NCBI GenBank assembly: GCA_023853785.1
Contig: JAJIRX010000634.1
Location: forward strand, 1 to 21,952
DNA: 21,952 nt
Direction of reading: 5' to 3'
From: Psilocybe azurescens
Taxonomy: Eukaryota; Basidiomycota; Agaricomycetes; Agaricales; Agrocybaceae
The position numbers were made by a program, and so were the translations under genes. Positions 9,481 to 19,200 of this stretch are shown here, in pieces; the stretch's first letter is position 1; each line of letters opens with the position of its first letter. The notes beneath the pieces were generated by a model. That model saw nothing but the letters and a program-made list of their open reading frames with translations, searched no databases and was not told the DNA's origin.

Positions 9481-11285
9481 GAAAGGGTGTAAACCATTCT
9501 GAGCTTACAATTCATAGTGAGACACAGAGGCCCTTATTTTTGCGATTGTTATCTGTAATAAACTAGTACATTATACTAGTGAAGGGTAGGAGATACAGCC
9601 AGACTATTAGGCTTTGAGGCTTTACTTCCTAGTGGGCCAACAAGAGTAATAGACCTTACAAACTAACTAAGGTGTAGTGTGGCCTATTAATCAGTGCTAC
9701 GAATCAAAGACTACCTTTAGTTTCCTACACAGCTATCAAAGCAACCCTAACCGAGCGTCCGAAGCGATCGCCCGCTCCATTGATCATACTATTAGTCCCA
9801 TGCAAAGAAGAAACCCTTAAGAAATGACCTTGGCTCTTACAAGGGGTAACACCCACCAGTGTCTTACCGAGCGATCGCCAAGTGATGAAAACCTTATTAA
9901 TTAGCAAAAGCGATCACTGTGTCCAGGCCTCACAAAGGCTGTTCACTAAATTAGGCGATCAACCGCTCGGGGATCAGGCATCACTGCGCCACACGGGTGA
10001 TCGCCCCACGGACCGAATGTATTGGCAATTGAAATCTTGTGTACAACTCAGCATATGGCGGTCTAATAGATCCGACTATAAAAACTTGTAATTTGCAATG
10101 CAGTCAACGTGAGTGAGCGATCGCCCAGCCAGCGATCGCCACACGATACTAGAGGTAACTTGCCTCATGATAAGGGCACCTGCTGTTCCAGGGGTCCTAA
10201 ACCAATAGCAACTGTGCTGGGGAACCTTGGGAGGGTTTCCTAGGAAATATACCCCTAAGTAATCTAGTCCCGACATGCCTTAGCCATGAGCCATCTGATA
10301 AAATAAGTCGGGTGATCGCTACCCAAGAAGGCACTGCCGCATGGACAACCATGTTATCTTCAAATAAGCGCCGTAGCCCAGGCAAACTAGTACTTTCCAC
10401 TATTATAATTGGTGCAGCAAAGGCTAGGCAGCACGCGGTCCATTTCCTTCCTTTTCTCTTAGTCTCTTTCAATTATCACAAGCCAAAGTATCTATTTAGT
10501 CTATAAAAACAGTCCTGTATCTTAGAATAGGAACCAAGTAATTTACACCCCAGATTTGATATCAGAATTTACTCTGAATAAGAATTCTAGTGTTAACACT
10601 TGAGGACTAGTGATTTGTGTGATAAGAGATCGAACACTGCAGTTCACCTTAAGCAATTAGGGCGTTACCTGGTTTCGTGAGCGATCGCCATTGTGATATT
10701 CAACGTCAGGTCTATTAGACTTGATAAGCAGGCTTTTATAAGTCATCCGTGGACTGCCCTGGGGATTGTTAAGTACGGATTGGAACCCTATACGACTAGC
10801 GATCGCTCATAGTAACTAGGGACGACTGTCAGAGAAATCCGACTGTTTCAGGACGTTGCCTATAGTAAACTAAGGACTGTGGACTAGTGTGCCCAGTTGC
10901 TTATAGGAACCAAGGATCTACTACGTGTTAATACGGGTGATCGCTTATAGTGTTTGACAAAGTTTGAGTTTGGGTTTTATAAAGAGAAACTGTTAAGTGT
11001 CCCGTGTACACTCGCCCCCAAAAGCGATCCCCCTGATATTGGTGATCGCCCTCATATAAGAGAGACCACCCTTACTATTCAAGTGCCTTGTGTGTACTAG
11101 CCTGTAAAAATGTTCTCTAGCTACTAGTGATCACCCCAGCGCGATCGTCTAAGTCTGTACTCTGCTAAACTAGTTATTGTAATAAGCCTTACGAGCTTAC
11201 CCTCCCAGATCGAACTGATCAATATAAATATTTGATTGGGTGTTGTGTATTGGGCAATTACAAAGCCACCCCGCACTAAACATCT
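9481..11285. mobile_element. 1.8-kb GCGATCGC-rich insertion element (copy 2), non-coding
   Basis: This block interrupts the transposon-type gene and is bounded by CACCGCT direct repeats. It contains six perfect GCGATCGC octamers (9764, 9871, 10117, 10132, 10681, 10799) plus near matches such as GCGATCGT at 11,141. The part from about 9873 to 11,110 matches the older copy at 1650-3003. No long open frame exists, so it is either a non-autonomous element or a solo terminal repeat. No convincing terminal inverted repeat could be read from the two ends (GAAAGGGTGTAAACC and GCACTAAACATCT). A TG...CA reading (9480 to 11,282) would leave the target duplication displaced by a few bases. The class is unknown. 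Confidence 0.8.
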
Positions 11286-11292
11286 CACCGCT
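11286..11292. repeat. Right target-site duplication, CACCGCT
   Basis: Partner of 9474-9480. Coding sequence of the interrupted gene resumes immediately: the frame starting at 11,286 reads HRSAYNLVYEAIRKKDNSPW. A stop at 11,277-11,279 lies just inside the inserted element. Confidence 0.8.
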
Positions 11293-11513
11293 CAGCTTAT
11301 AATCTCGTCTATGAGGCCATTAGAAAGAAGGACAACTCTCCATGGTTCTGTGGCGATGGTGACGCCTACAATCTCAATGAAGATTTTCTTACCGCTTGCC
11401 AAGAAAAGCACAAGCAGTACAGTAAACGTGGTTCGAGATCGTATGGTGTTAGGGACGAGTATAGAGTGAGTGGGGTCGCTGCCATTGAAATATTGCGGTC
11501 GGCACCAGACGTG

Positions 11514-11573
11514 GTAAGTCTTTTTGCACATTTTTATTTCTTTTTATTTCTTTATAAAAATTCACATTTCCAG
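11514..11573 (+). other. Predicted intron in the 3' part of the transposon-type gene
   Basis: Donor GTAAGT follows GACGTG and the acceptor is TTTCCAG before TTGGACCG. The interior is T-rich and AT-rich, unlike the flanking coding sequence. Removal joins ...SAPDV to LDRFNSSDGVLW in frame. The 60-nt length fits the other introns in the window. Confidence 0.75.
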
Positions 11574-13052
11574 TTGGACCGTTTCAACAGCTCGGATGGC
11601 GTACTCTGGATTCCTACAGAGGTCTGGTTCAACTTTGTGTCGGCGCGTTTGAAAGCTATCGAGATCTCTACCATGCACTTGTACCAGAAATCTCCCGAAA
11701 ACAAGGGGATCATTGTTGGCGTCTTGATGCACCTCATCCGCTCGATTGAATCCACTCCGATGGAGGTTCCCACTCATGTCAATCACACACTGGCTGCTTT
11801 AATGATGCGGGCAACAACAGCGACGTATGGAATGATGTTTCTACACGATCTCAATCTGGTCGATGACGGCTCAACGACGCTTCCTGGCGTTCAACAGGTG
11901 GACAATCAGTACATACGTGAGCAAATGGAGATTTCTCCAAGGAGACGACCAAGGAAATTTGTCCAACGTCCCCGTATCACAGTGGAATATCCACTGGGAG
12001 AGTCACCCACTTGGATTCAAGTCAAGGACATGTTGAAACAACAACCGCTTCACATCATCCGTCCATGGGAGCCATCGATGTTCTTAATGCACATTCCGAC
12101 ATCTGCTGGTATCCTATTTGTGAACTTTACACGTTCCATTTGGGTGTCCATAAAATCTGACTGGACAGAAGGCCTTCAGATTGACTCTAGCACGGTTGAG
12201 AACTTGGATAACGCGATGAGGTTTTGGAGCACAGAAAATATTGTGGACACTCTCAAGTCGGTTTCGTTCAGCATTAATCGGTGCGGGATCAAAGGAGCAG
12301 TTAGAGGGTCACAAGATGCGAAATCTTTCAGGGAACGAACGTGGATCTACTTTCCAGAAAACAACGGGATTCTTCCTCCTAGAGGATCCAAGTGGGTTCC
12401 ATTTTTTGCAGACAGAGTGGGGTATATCAAACAGTACCATGAGATGCTTGACGCGATGGGTGGAGAGGAGGACCGAAGCAATTTCAGAGATGGGTTGGAG
12501 GATATTTTCAGACAGTTACAGTGTCTTCCTGATTCTGAAGGTTTCACGAACACCAGGGAGGGAAAGACTTGGTGTCGTGCGGCCGGAGAAGACGCGATTT
12601 CGATCCTTGTGAACGTTCGACACATGCGGTTTAAAGAAATTGGGAGGACTGTGGAGACGAGAGATGGTCCAAGAAGATCGCATGTGACGAGAACGATCAA
12701 GGACGTGATTTCTGAATTGTTCAAGGTACATGGCCTAGTGGAAGAGGCGGCACAACTACAACAAAGAAAGTTCAGGGCACAAAGAAAGGGAGAGAACAAG
12801 AAAAAATCAGTCCAGGCTAAAAACAAGAGAGTTCCTCCAAAGAGGAAACGAGTGGAAGAATCAGAGGAAGAGGAGGATGAGGACATGAATAGTGAAAGTA
12901 GTAGCAGTAGTGATAGTAACTAATTGAAGGTTGAACTTACCGCATACACTTAATACTGTCTGTCAGTAGAAATATTCCACAGAGGTTTGCGTTAATGGCC
13001 CTGATATTATTCTTGCTTTGACAACTTGTTTCCATTGGTAAAGTTGTTTCTA

Positions 13053-13957
13053 CTCCGACATCCACCTTGCACTCCGACGTCCGCCTGCACTCCGACGTCC
13101 GCCCTGCGCTCCGACGTCCGCCTGCACTCCGACATCCGCCTGCACTCCGACGTCCGCCTGCTCTCCGACCTCTGGTCCGACACCCGCCCTCCATCCCGAC
13201 CTCCGCCTCCGCCTTCCGCCTTCCGCCTCCGCCCCTCCGCCCTCCGCCTTGCACTTCCGCCACCGCCTCCGCCTTCCGCCTTCCGCCACCGCCTCCGCCT
13301 TCCGCCACCGCCACCGCCACTGCCTCCCGCCTTCCGCCTCCGCCTTCCACCTTCTGATACCACTATCCTTGTATTCCTCGGGAGCATCTCCCCACACTCA
13401 AAAACATATGGAATATGTATTCCTAGCCTATTCATTCACAAAATAATCATTCATTAGCCTCTCAACAATCACATGAATATTTTCAACATCACTGACCATC
13501 GGTGCCCTCCTCCCCCTGCCTGAAAATATTCAGCACACATGGGAAGCTTCCAAAAATGATGGTAATGGGCTTCTGACATGTCCCTGACTACAGGGAACTT
13601 GTTTTGGAATCCCCAAAGTCGATGATGAATATCTTTGGAGCACGACAGTATCCAGGCTTCCCCCTCCATCCAAAGATATTCAGTTTGGGTTCACCATCTA
13701 CAAAACATACTTTTCCATAATAAGGGAGTTCATATGAGTATGTGGATACCAAATTCTTAGTCAGTGAGCCAAATTTGAATATCTTGTATGTACCCTTCCT
13801 CCTCCCCCTCCCCCTTCATATCTCGAGAACGGGACCGCTGATTTCACTAATATTTGGCATGGGACATCCTTATTATATCCTTGAAACATTAGCATACTCA
13901 AATTCGCAAAATTTTATCCAAGCAAAAGAACCTACTACTTTACAGATACTACTAATA
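13053..13957. repeat. Long dispersed repeat copy B, same orientation as copy A
   Basis: It starts with six tandem units of 18-19 bp (13,053-13,162, CTCCGACGTCCGCCTGCA type) containing the palindrome GACGTC. Next comes a CCGCCT / CCGCCAC array (about 13,163-13,350), much shorter than in copy A. The 0.6-kb unique segment (13,351-13,957) is over 90% identical to 5899-6502 by eye. It ends TACTACTAATA only 7 bp beyond the stop codon of the neighbouring minus-strand gene. Frames through the array are low-complexity and not credited as genes. Confidence 0.88.
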
Positions 13958-13964
13958 ATATTTC

Positions 13965-15285
13965 TTAGACTTGGTTGTCTCTACATGTGGTATCCACAAT
14001 GGACTCTCTTGTCAGTTCAACCACTGGGGTCAGCTCCACATCATCTGCCTGAACCGAGCTGCTAACATCTCCTCCAGCAGTGTTTCCATTGCGGCTGCTC
14101 CCACTACCTTGCTGTGATCCAAATTGCAAGTCACTGGATATGTGAGTGAGTGAGGCTGATGCCACTGAGTTGTTGTTGCTTGTAGCAATTCTGGCAACCA
14201 GAACTGTTGGTGCCATCCCCTACTTCTAGGTTAGAGACACAGTACAGACAGATCAGCATTAGAAGGTACGCACTGAAACAACAATGAGAATTACTGCTAT
14301 GTAATACTCTGCTTGTCTCAAGGAAGACCCCAACTCATTGGCTGAAGGAACAACAAGAATGATGGACTGGAGGAGGAGTATGATTGAGTAAGCTGCGGCT
14401 GACTCAATGATCACTATCACAATGTGTTTGAATAATATCCTGGATGGTGGGTGATGTATTTGAGAAGCAGAATGTATTCTGTACCCAATAATAAATGTTG
14501 TGATCACAGTGGTGGCCAGTGACACAAATGTCAGAGTACTGAGGATACCATTCAATAGATTGGCATCACTGTTGATCGGACTGAATTTTATAATTAAATC
14601 TGTTGTTGCAACAAAGAGCCCTGCAATAACATGTCATTATTGGAAATTTTCATGCTGAACTTTCATTCATGTAGCTCACCTAACTCCGTAACTAAAAGTA
14701 TCAATGGAGCCAAAATCAACCAGAATGATTGTCCCCAGACATGGTAGCATCTCCATACCTGTCAAGACGTTTTTGAGAATTAAATAACAATTAACAATAG
14801 TGACACACCAATAGTCCATCAGAAATAATAAACAAGGAATTCTGTAGAACATTATCAAGTATCGAGATCCATTCAAGGCCATCCCCCACTGTTGCCAAAA
14901 AATTGATCCACGCATGTTTCCATTGGTTACGATTGTCCAATTAATGTAGTACCAATCCACAATGAAGTTCAGGAAGCATAGAAAATACAGCACTGAAATG
15001 GCTGAAAGAACAATGCGACCATTCAAATTTGCAGGCTTTTTGGATACTGTAGGAGACATCATTGATAAAATTCTTTTGAAGTTGAAGGAAAGAACCCACA
15101 GTGAAGGTACATGGTTCCTCCATATACCATGGTGTAAATTCCTGATGCACATAAGTTTGTGGTGCTGTTATTCACAGAAGTGGAGATTTACCCATGAGAA
15201 AATTAAAAAGCATTGAGCTATTGAGGTTGCTGCTAATCTCATTCTCTTGAATGTTGATTGGGATTGGAATGTCAGGCGTAGACAT
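13965..15285 (-). CDS. Seven-helix membrane protein, six exons, one homopolymer frameshift
   Basis: Start codon at 15,285-15,283, stop at 13,967-13,965. Exons on the minus strand are 15285-15192, 15141-15100, 15046-14809, 14758-14680, 14620-14274 and 14219-13965. The five GT-AG introns are 50, 53, 50, 59 and 54 nt. The exons total 1055 nt, one short of 352 codons. The missing base falls in the A6 run at 14,897-14,902 (T6 in the gene); restoring one base reconnects VTNGNMRGSIF to LATVGDGLEW. Seven hydrophobic segments lie near residues 25-46, 56-78, 108-130, 140-165, 174-200, 217-245 and 255-280, followed by a Ser/Asn-rich hydrophilic tail of about 70 residues. Typical phrases are MGIYTMVYGG, ISDGLLVWRCYHVWGQ and GMAPTVLVARIA. 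This pattern fits an expanded family of uncharacterised integral membrane proteins in Agaricomycetes. Function is unknown; a receptor-like role is only a guess. Confidence 0.85.
14897..14902 (-). other. Frame-breaking homopolymer in the membrane protein gene
   Basis: Six A on the plus strand. The downstream frame (FLATVGDGLEW ... ISDGLL) is one base out from the upstream frame (VDWYYINW ... MRGSIF). Seven bases would repair it. The rest of the gene, including all five introns, is clean, so a sequencing or assembly error is as likely as a real mutation. Confidence 0.75.
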
Positions 15286-16600
15286 TGTGCACTGCTGAAG
15301 AGTTGTCAATGTTCCTCCACCAAACACATTCCTATATATATCAGTTGACTTGTTGTATGCTAATTATCATACTAATTTTCCCGCAGAGTTGCCATGGATG
15401 TAGCAATGCATCATCCTGGCACTACCATGATTCAACATCCTCAGTTCCCTCACCGGAAATACGGTCTTGTCTTCACCGAAACCTTAGACCCCATGTTGCC
15501 GTAGACGAGAAACTGACTCAACATACAAGTTACAGTCTTGTCCCGAAATATTTCCATCTATTTATAGTCTCATCACTCGTGATAGTCAACCTTTAAGACC
15601 TCAGCCGTCATCAATTCATCCGCCACTGTGCATCTGGTCAGTCCGGGGACCACAGATACGGTATCTCATTTAGAAGTAGGCAGGCCCCAAGTGATCGTTG
15701 GTTCGCCATCGATTGTTTCCCTAAACGTGCGACAGTGAACAACAACAACAGCACTCCAATCAACTCAGTCACTTGTACCGGTCTTGATGAAGTAAGGGGA
15801 TTACCAGATACCAAGACCGAATTAAGCTCGAGGTACTACAGAATAAATACAACGGTGCCCATAATAGCATTTCCAGATCAAGATCCAGGGAATATACTAT
15901 GCCCGAGATCGAATCTCTAAGGTGCATCAGATCACTTCCATCGGAAGATCCATTGCCGCGTACGGGCATCTCACCTTCATTAATCTGATAGAAACAGCCA
16001 GCTGTTCTATGCGAACATCTCAATGAGACCACGGCACTACCGAGATAAAATTTAAAACATGGGCCGTGAGGTTTTGAAAGGGGCCGAGGGAGAGCAAGGC
16101 AGCCATCATGAAGAGAAACGGTGAGGAAGACGTCGATGGGTCAAAAGGTGGGTGAAAAATGAGGAGCTGGAATATAATGCAACTTTCATGTGAATGGGGC
16201 GGAGAGTGTGGGTGATCCAAGTCATTTCTATTTCGAAGCCTGTTGGTTAGTTGAAGTTCATCCACATTAACTACAGTATCACTTCCGCCTCTCTCACGAT
16301 CAGATATAATATTCTTAACATCCCCTGCACCTCCCACATCACCCTGATAAATCTGCCCAGTCATTATAACTCATTCGACCTGTTTGGAAATGATATATAG
16401 ACTGTCGTACCAACATACCTAGGCGAGATCATCACCCGTCACTTTTCCGTTTCACGGTCCTGTTGTATTTACTTTCTATCTTGCAGGGATGAATAAAACG
16501 TAGTACGGACCGAAAATGTCGCAAGGAAGATCAACGACTTCCCTATTGCTTTGTGCTTGGATGATCGCAAATAGACGAGTGTAGAACATTACTTGTGTAC
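15286..16600. other. Region upstream of the membrane protein gene; no supported gene
   Basis: This contains the putative 5' region of the minus-strand membrane gene. Several short frames occur. One minus-strand frame (16,364-16,020) begins with a protein-like segment (MTGQIYQGDVGGAGDVKNII, then a charged stretch) before turning into low-complexity Pro/Ser/Phe sequence. No homologue is recognised and no splice structure could be closed. Treat it as possible fragments only. Confidence 0.4.
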
Positions 16601-17206
16601 TCGGGAAGCAGGTGCAAATCCTTCAGAAGAGCCACATTATCAACCAATAAATAAGTCTCTCCGCATGAATCCTGAGAACAAGCAGAGGTGGGTGGGCGGT
16701 GAGACTATGGGCAGTGCAAGGACGGTATTAGTATGCGAGAAGGCCCACTCCATACCTGTATCTGACCTATTAAACGAGATGCGGGCTCCGGTGCGGGTAA
16801 GGTTGGCGTGTAGACGAGATGATTAGGTAACTAGTTGAAGAATATAGGAAGAAAATCCAAGTAACATCAACTCCAGCGTGCTGTAAATGTCGGATACGTC
16901 AACGCCTTTCCTAGCATCGCGTCTTCTTACCGTTGAAAATGATTATTCCTGGATCATTCCAACGCACACCCATACGTGATACGAAACGCACCAGTCAGCA
17001 CACCGCTGTCCTACACACACCCTCTTGGTAATTCACCAATAGATTGAGTCACCAACAAGTGACCCAATCATTCTCAATCCATCCTACAACTCAGACGTCT
17101 CCAGATATCCATGGAAGGTTCAGATACGTTGTATTGAGCTAGTAATCGCAGAGATCCAAGCTTATCCTATCTTGTTATTAGATGCCGCAGCTCGAACTCG
17201 AATGCA
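16601..17206. other. Gene-poor stretch
   Basis: Only short frames without recognisable features (for example 16,593-16,826 on the plus strand). No repeat or RNA signal was found. Confidence 0.45.
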
Positions 17207-17560
17207 TCATTCCGTACTCGCTTTCACGAACTTACCTTTACTGTGTTTCTTCAGAATCAATGGGGACGACAGGCCACCCGTACAATTGAGCAGCGAGAAG
17301 TGGGCATTGGCGTTTGATGAATTCGAATTACGGAGAATATATTTTAACCCTGCAGCTTTATCGACGACGACAGGCATAGGTACAAGAAACGTATGGGCTG
17401 CGGTACATTGACCATTGTAATCCAATCGTGCTAAAGGCGCACGCAGAAATTCGTTAAGTGGAGTTGAGTATCCCGTCTCTCTCGGTTCAAAAACCATCAT
17501 CGGGAGGGACTGTAATATTTTCAAACATGACCAATCGGCTAGTCTATACCACAAACACAC
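17207..17560 (-). CDS. Unidentified 117-codon open frame, weak support
   Basis: The minus-strand frame has balanced composition without low complexity: MMVFEPRETGYSTPLNEFLR, LARLDYNGQC and NANAHFSLLNC. It could be an exon or a relic of a small gene. An overlapping plus-strand frame (17,172-17,411) has equally ordinary composition, so strand cannot be decided from sequence alone. No domain, signal peptide or membrane segment is evident. Flanking sequence gives no obvious continuation. Confidence 0.2.
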   Translation of the reverse strand: MCLWYRLADWSCLKILQSLPMMVFEPRETGYSTPLNEFLRAPLARLDYNGQCTAAHTFLVPMPVVVDKAAGLKYILRNSNSSNANAHFSLLNCTGGLSSPLILKKHSKGKFVKASTE

Positions 17561-17731
17561 AAATGAACCAACAGAGTTCGCCGAAATAAATCTCTAGCAA
17601 GACTTGGAGGCATAGTATCGTGTCGTGAAGAGATCTGCGAGAAGACATCGCTGCATAAGCTGGGGATGGACAGACAAGGGGTATTTCATTGGGGATACGG
17701 AAGAAACTACAAAATAAATTAAACGGGGAGG

Positions 17732-18372
17732 CCTATAATCGATCCTGCGGATGCTGCACAAGCAAGAGGAGAACTCACACTCGTATTTCTCTTCTTAGAT
17801 TATCCCTATCTATCACGTCTAGGTTAGGCTTTGCGTCAGCAAGATCTTTCATCACCTCCAGTCCCACCACTACCCTCCAACTGCAATGCTCGTAGTCCCT
17901 CCTTCGAATTATATGGAAGGCTGGTCGAATTCGTCGTGTTCCCATTCCTAAAGTGGAGCCTTCAGGTCTTCGATGAAAAATTGGGCGGGCTAACCACCCA
18001 GACGGACACGGAGGCCAAGATAACGGGGAACTATGGAGGCGGAAGTGAAAAAAGTGGTATGGGTATGCGCGTGGATGAAGTAGGGCCGGGTACAGAGGAG
18101 ATTGTGCCCTATTTCCCACCCCCTCTCTAGGACCTCTCCGGCTCACGCTCAAACTCACCGTCCGCTTCAGGCGCCCCGCTTCACTCCTGATTATCCCCCT
18201 CACCATCCGGGTCTTATCGACTCCTACTTTTTCATCCCACCTCCGTCCGCTCTCACTTCGCTTTCCAAGTACCAAACGATGCAGCTCTGCATGTCTGCAA
18301 GCCAGATCTGCAGGTCTTGCACGAGCGATACCGGAAAGGGGCCTTGGCAGTGAAGATGAAAGCAGAGGCATA
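17732..18372 (+). pseudogene. Probable decayed coding region, family not recognised
   Basis: A single plus-strand frame shows protein-like segments separated by isolated stops. These are PIIDPADAAQARGELTLVF up to a TAG near 17,825; GRLVEFVVFPFLKWSLQVFD and GGLTTQTDTEAKITGNYGGG up to the stop at 18,128; and, after a TGA at 18,191, FAFQVPNDAALHVCKPDLQV followed by LHERYRKGALAVKMKAEA up to a TAG at 18,371. A minus-strand frame of 198 codons (17,775-18,371) covers the same DNA but is Arg/Pro/Ser-rich and looks like its shadow. An active gene with unrecognised introns remains possible. The stops at otherwise continuous coding sequence favour decay. Confidence 0.35.
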
Positions 18373-19200
18373 GGACGAGGTGGGGGCGGGGTGGGAGCAA
18401 GATGTCGTGGGTGGGAGTGGAAGAGGTAGGTGTGGGTGCGGGTGTGAGTGTAGAGAATGAGGTGAAAGTAGATGAAGGAGATGGTAGGAGTTCTGACGTA
18501 GAAAGAGACGACATCGACGCCATTTATGGAGTAAATGACGGCATAGTTAAACGTCCTGGAAGAGAGGCAGGAGCAAACGGAAAGCAGAGATGCTTACACG
18601 TGATAGATAGAGATAGGTCCAGGAGGCGTGAAACAAGGCCACACAGATAAAAAGTCGACATATGCGCATCAACATCACTTAAAGATAAGAATAAAACACA
18701 CCAAAACTCTTCCGGATGTATAATAATTCTCATTTATCGCATTCATCAAAATATCAGCTCTGTACCTCTTTCTCTGCACCTCCTCTTCTCTTTGTAGCCT
18801 TCTCAGAACAATGCCGAAGCTCAAGCTTGGCTGGAAAGACAGGGGCAAGCGAATGACTACCGTGTCACCGCTTCTGAGACCTCGCAGGCACTGGTTTCAA
18901 CTCATCCACCTAGCTTTATAAGCGATGAACGTTTGAACGTTTGAGGAGTTGAGGTATACACGTAAGCTTACGCACGCATAGGTATGTGAATGATGCGATA
19001 GCAATGATGCAAGATGATCAATGTCATGATGGCGTCAGATGTTGTGTTATCATCGAGCTACCAGCTCTGCCAATAAAGAGGCCAGATCAAAACGAGAACG
19101 AGAAACAAAAAAAAAATAGAACATCAATCGACCAGGAGGTAAAAAAGAGAGGAACCTCAGCCCTTCGCGACCTCAGTAGAGCCTCCTCGCTTCCTCGCTC
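18373..19200. other. Stretch between two decayed genes
   Basis: The plus-strand frame at 18,402-18,650 is Gly/Val/Glu-rich (VGVEEVGVGAGVSVENEVKV), possibly a low-complexity tail of the preceding relic. From 18,660 to 19,200 nothing coding is seen apart from an A-rich run near 19,110. Confidence 0.4.

Larger units (their letters stand above)
6641..9482 (+). pseudogene. Transposon-type large protein with Ulp1/C48-like protease domain, 5' part (frameshifted)
   Basis: The first 632 codons are open. Residues about 20-230 resemble a Ulp1/SUMO-protease (C48) domain: IWLDYSVVNF near residue 21, HFFTVYMD with His101, and PWEMNGVDCGP with Cys168. The positions expected for the catalytic Asp and the oxyanion-hole Gln are Gly118 and Glu162, so activity is doubtful. 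Beyond this, coding character moves between frames. The frame of 6641 holds to about 8470, another frame (NHVYAEVLEPPSDYE) runs 8490-8810, another (PMEVLLWFWNHVVLPALYY) about 8820-9019, and the last (MRNILNTFDDTQLTDRF ... LWRMDYLEESYAKSGFKAGN) to 9480. No plausible introns explain these changes. The whole resembles, from memory, a large protein family common in Agaricomycete repeat regions. The ATG at 6641 is only the first in-frame Met after a stop; the true start may lie upstream. The stop at 9480-9482 is created by the insertion that follows. Confidence 0.8.
11286..12923 (+). pseudogene. Transposon-type large protein, 3' part after the insertion
   Basis: This is the carboxy-terminal continuation of the gene broken at 9480. 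The frame is open from 11,286 to the stop at 12,921-12,923. A 60-nt intron is likely at 11,514-11,573 (GTAAGTC...TTTCCAG). Its length is a multiple of three and it has no stop, so a naive translation reads through it as a Phe/Tyr/Leu-rich patch. After the intron the protein contains WIPTEVWFNFVSARLKAIE and a helix-rich region with RATTATYGMMFLHDLNL. The end is a very basic then acidic/Ser-rich tail (KKSVQAKNKR, then EESEEEEDEDMNSES), typical of nuclear proteins. No catalytic motif is recognised. It has no start codon of its own at the break; GTG at 11,466 is internal. Separated from its 5' part, it cannot make the original protein. Confidence 0.8.

Noticed and set aside
9764..10806. GCGATCGC as evidence of cyanobacterial origin (HIP1 octamer)
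   Set aside because: The octamer is the same, but the surrounding introns and fungal protein families show a basidiomycete. The octamers are confined to one repeat family.
9480..11282. Solo LTR with TG...CA ends
   Set aside because: A TG at 9480 and CA at 11,282 exist, but the direct repeat would then not abut the right end and no 5-bp duplication is formed. The CACCGCT boundaries fit better.
11466..11468. GTG as the start of an independent gene
   Set aside because: The frame is open and protein-like upstream to 11,286 and matches the continuation of the gene ending at 9480. The GTG encodes an internal Val in DEYRVSGVAA.
12347..12886. 179-codon minus-strand Ser/Cys-rich frame
   Set aside because: Antisense of the acidic/basic tail and preceding coding sequence on the plus strand; composition mirrors that codon use.
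12937..13457. Overlapping frames of 137-143 codons on both strands in copy B
   Set aside because: Same low-complexity effect as in copy A; no conserved domain and no consistent strand.
17775..18371. 198-codon minus-strand frame as a gene
   Set aside because: Arg/Pro/Ser/His-rich composition without motifs. The plus strand of the same DNA has more protein-like segments. Not fully excluded.
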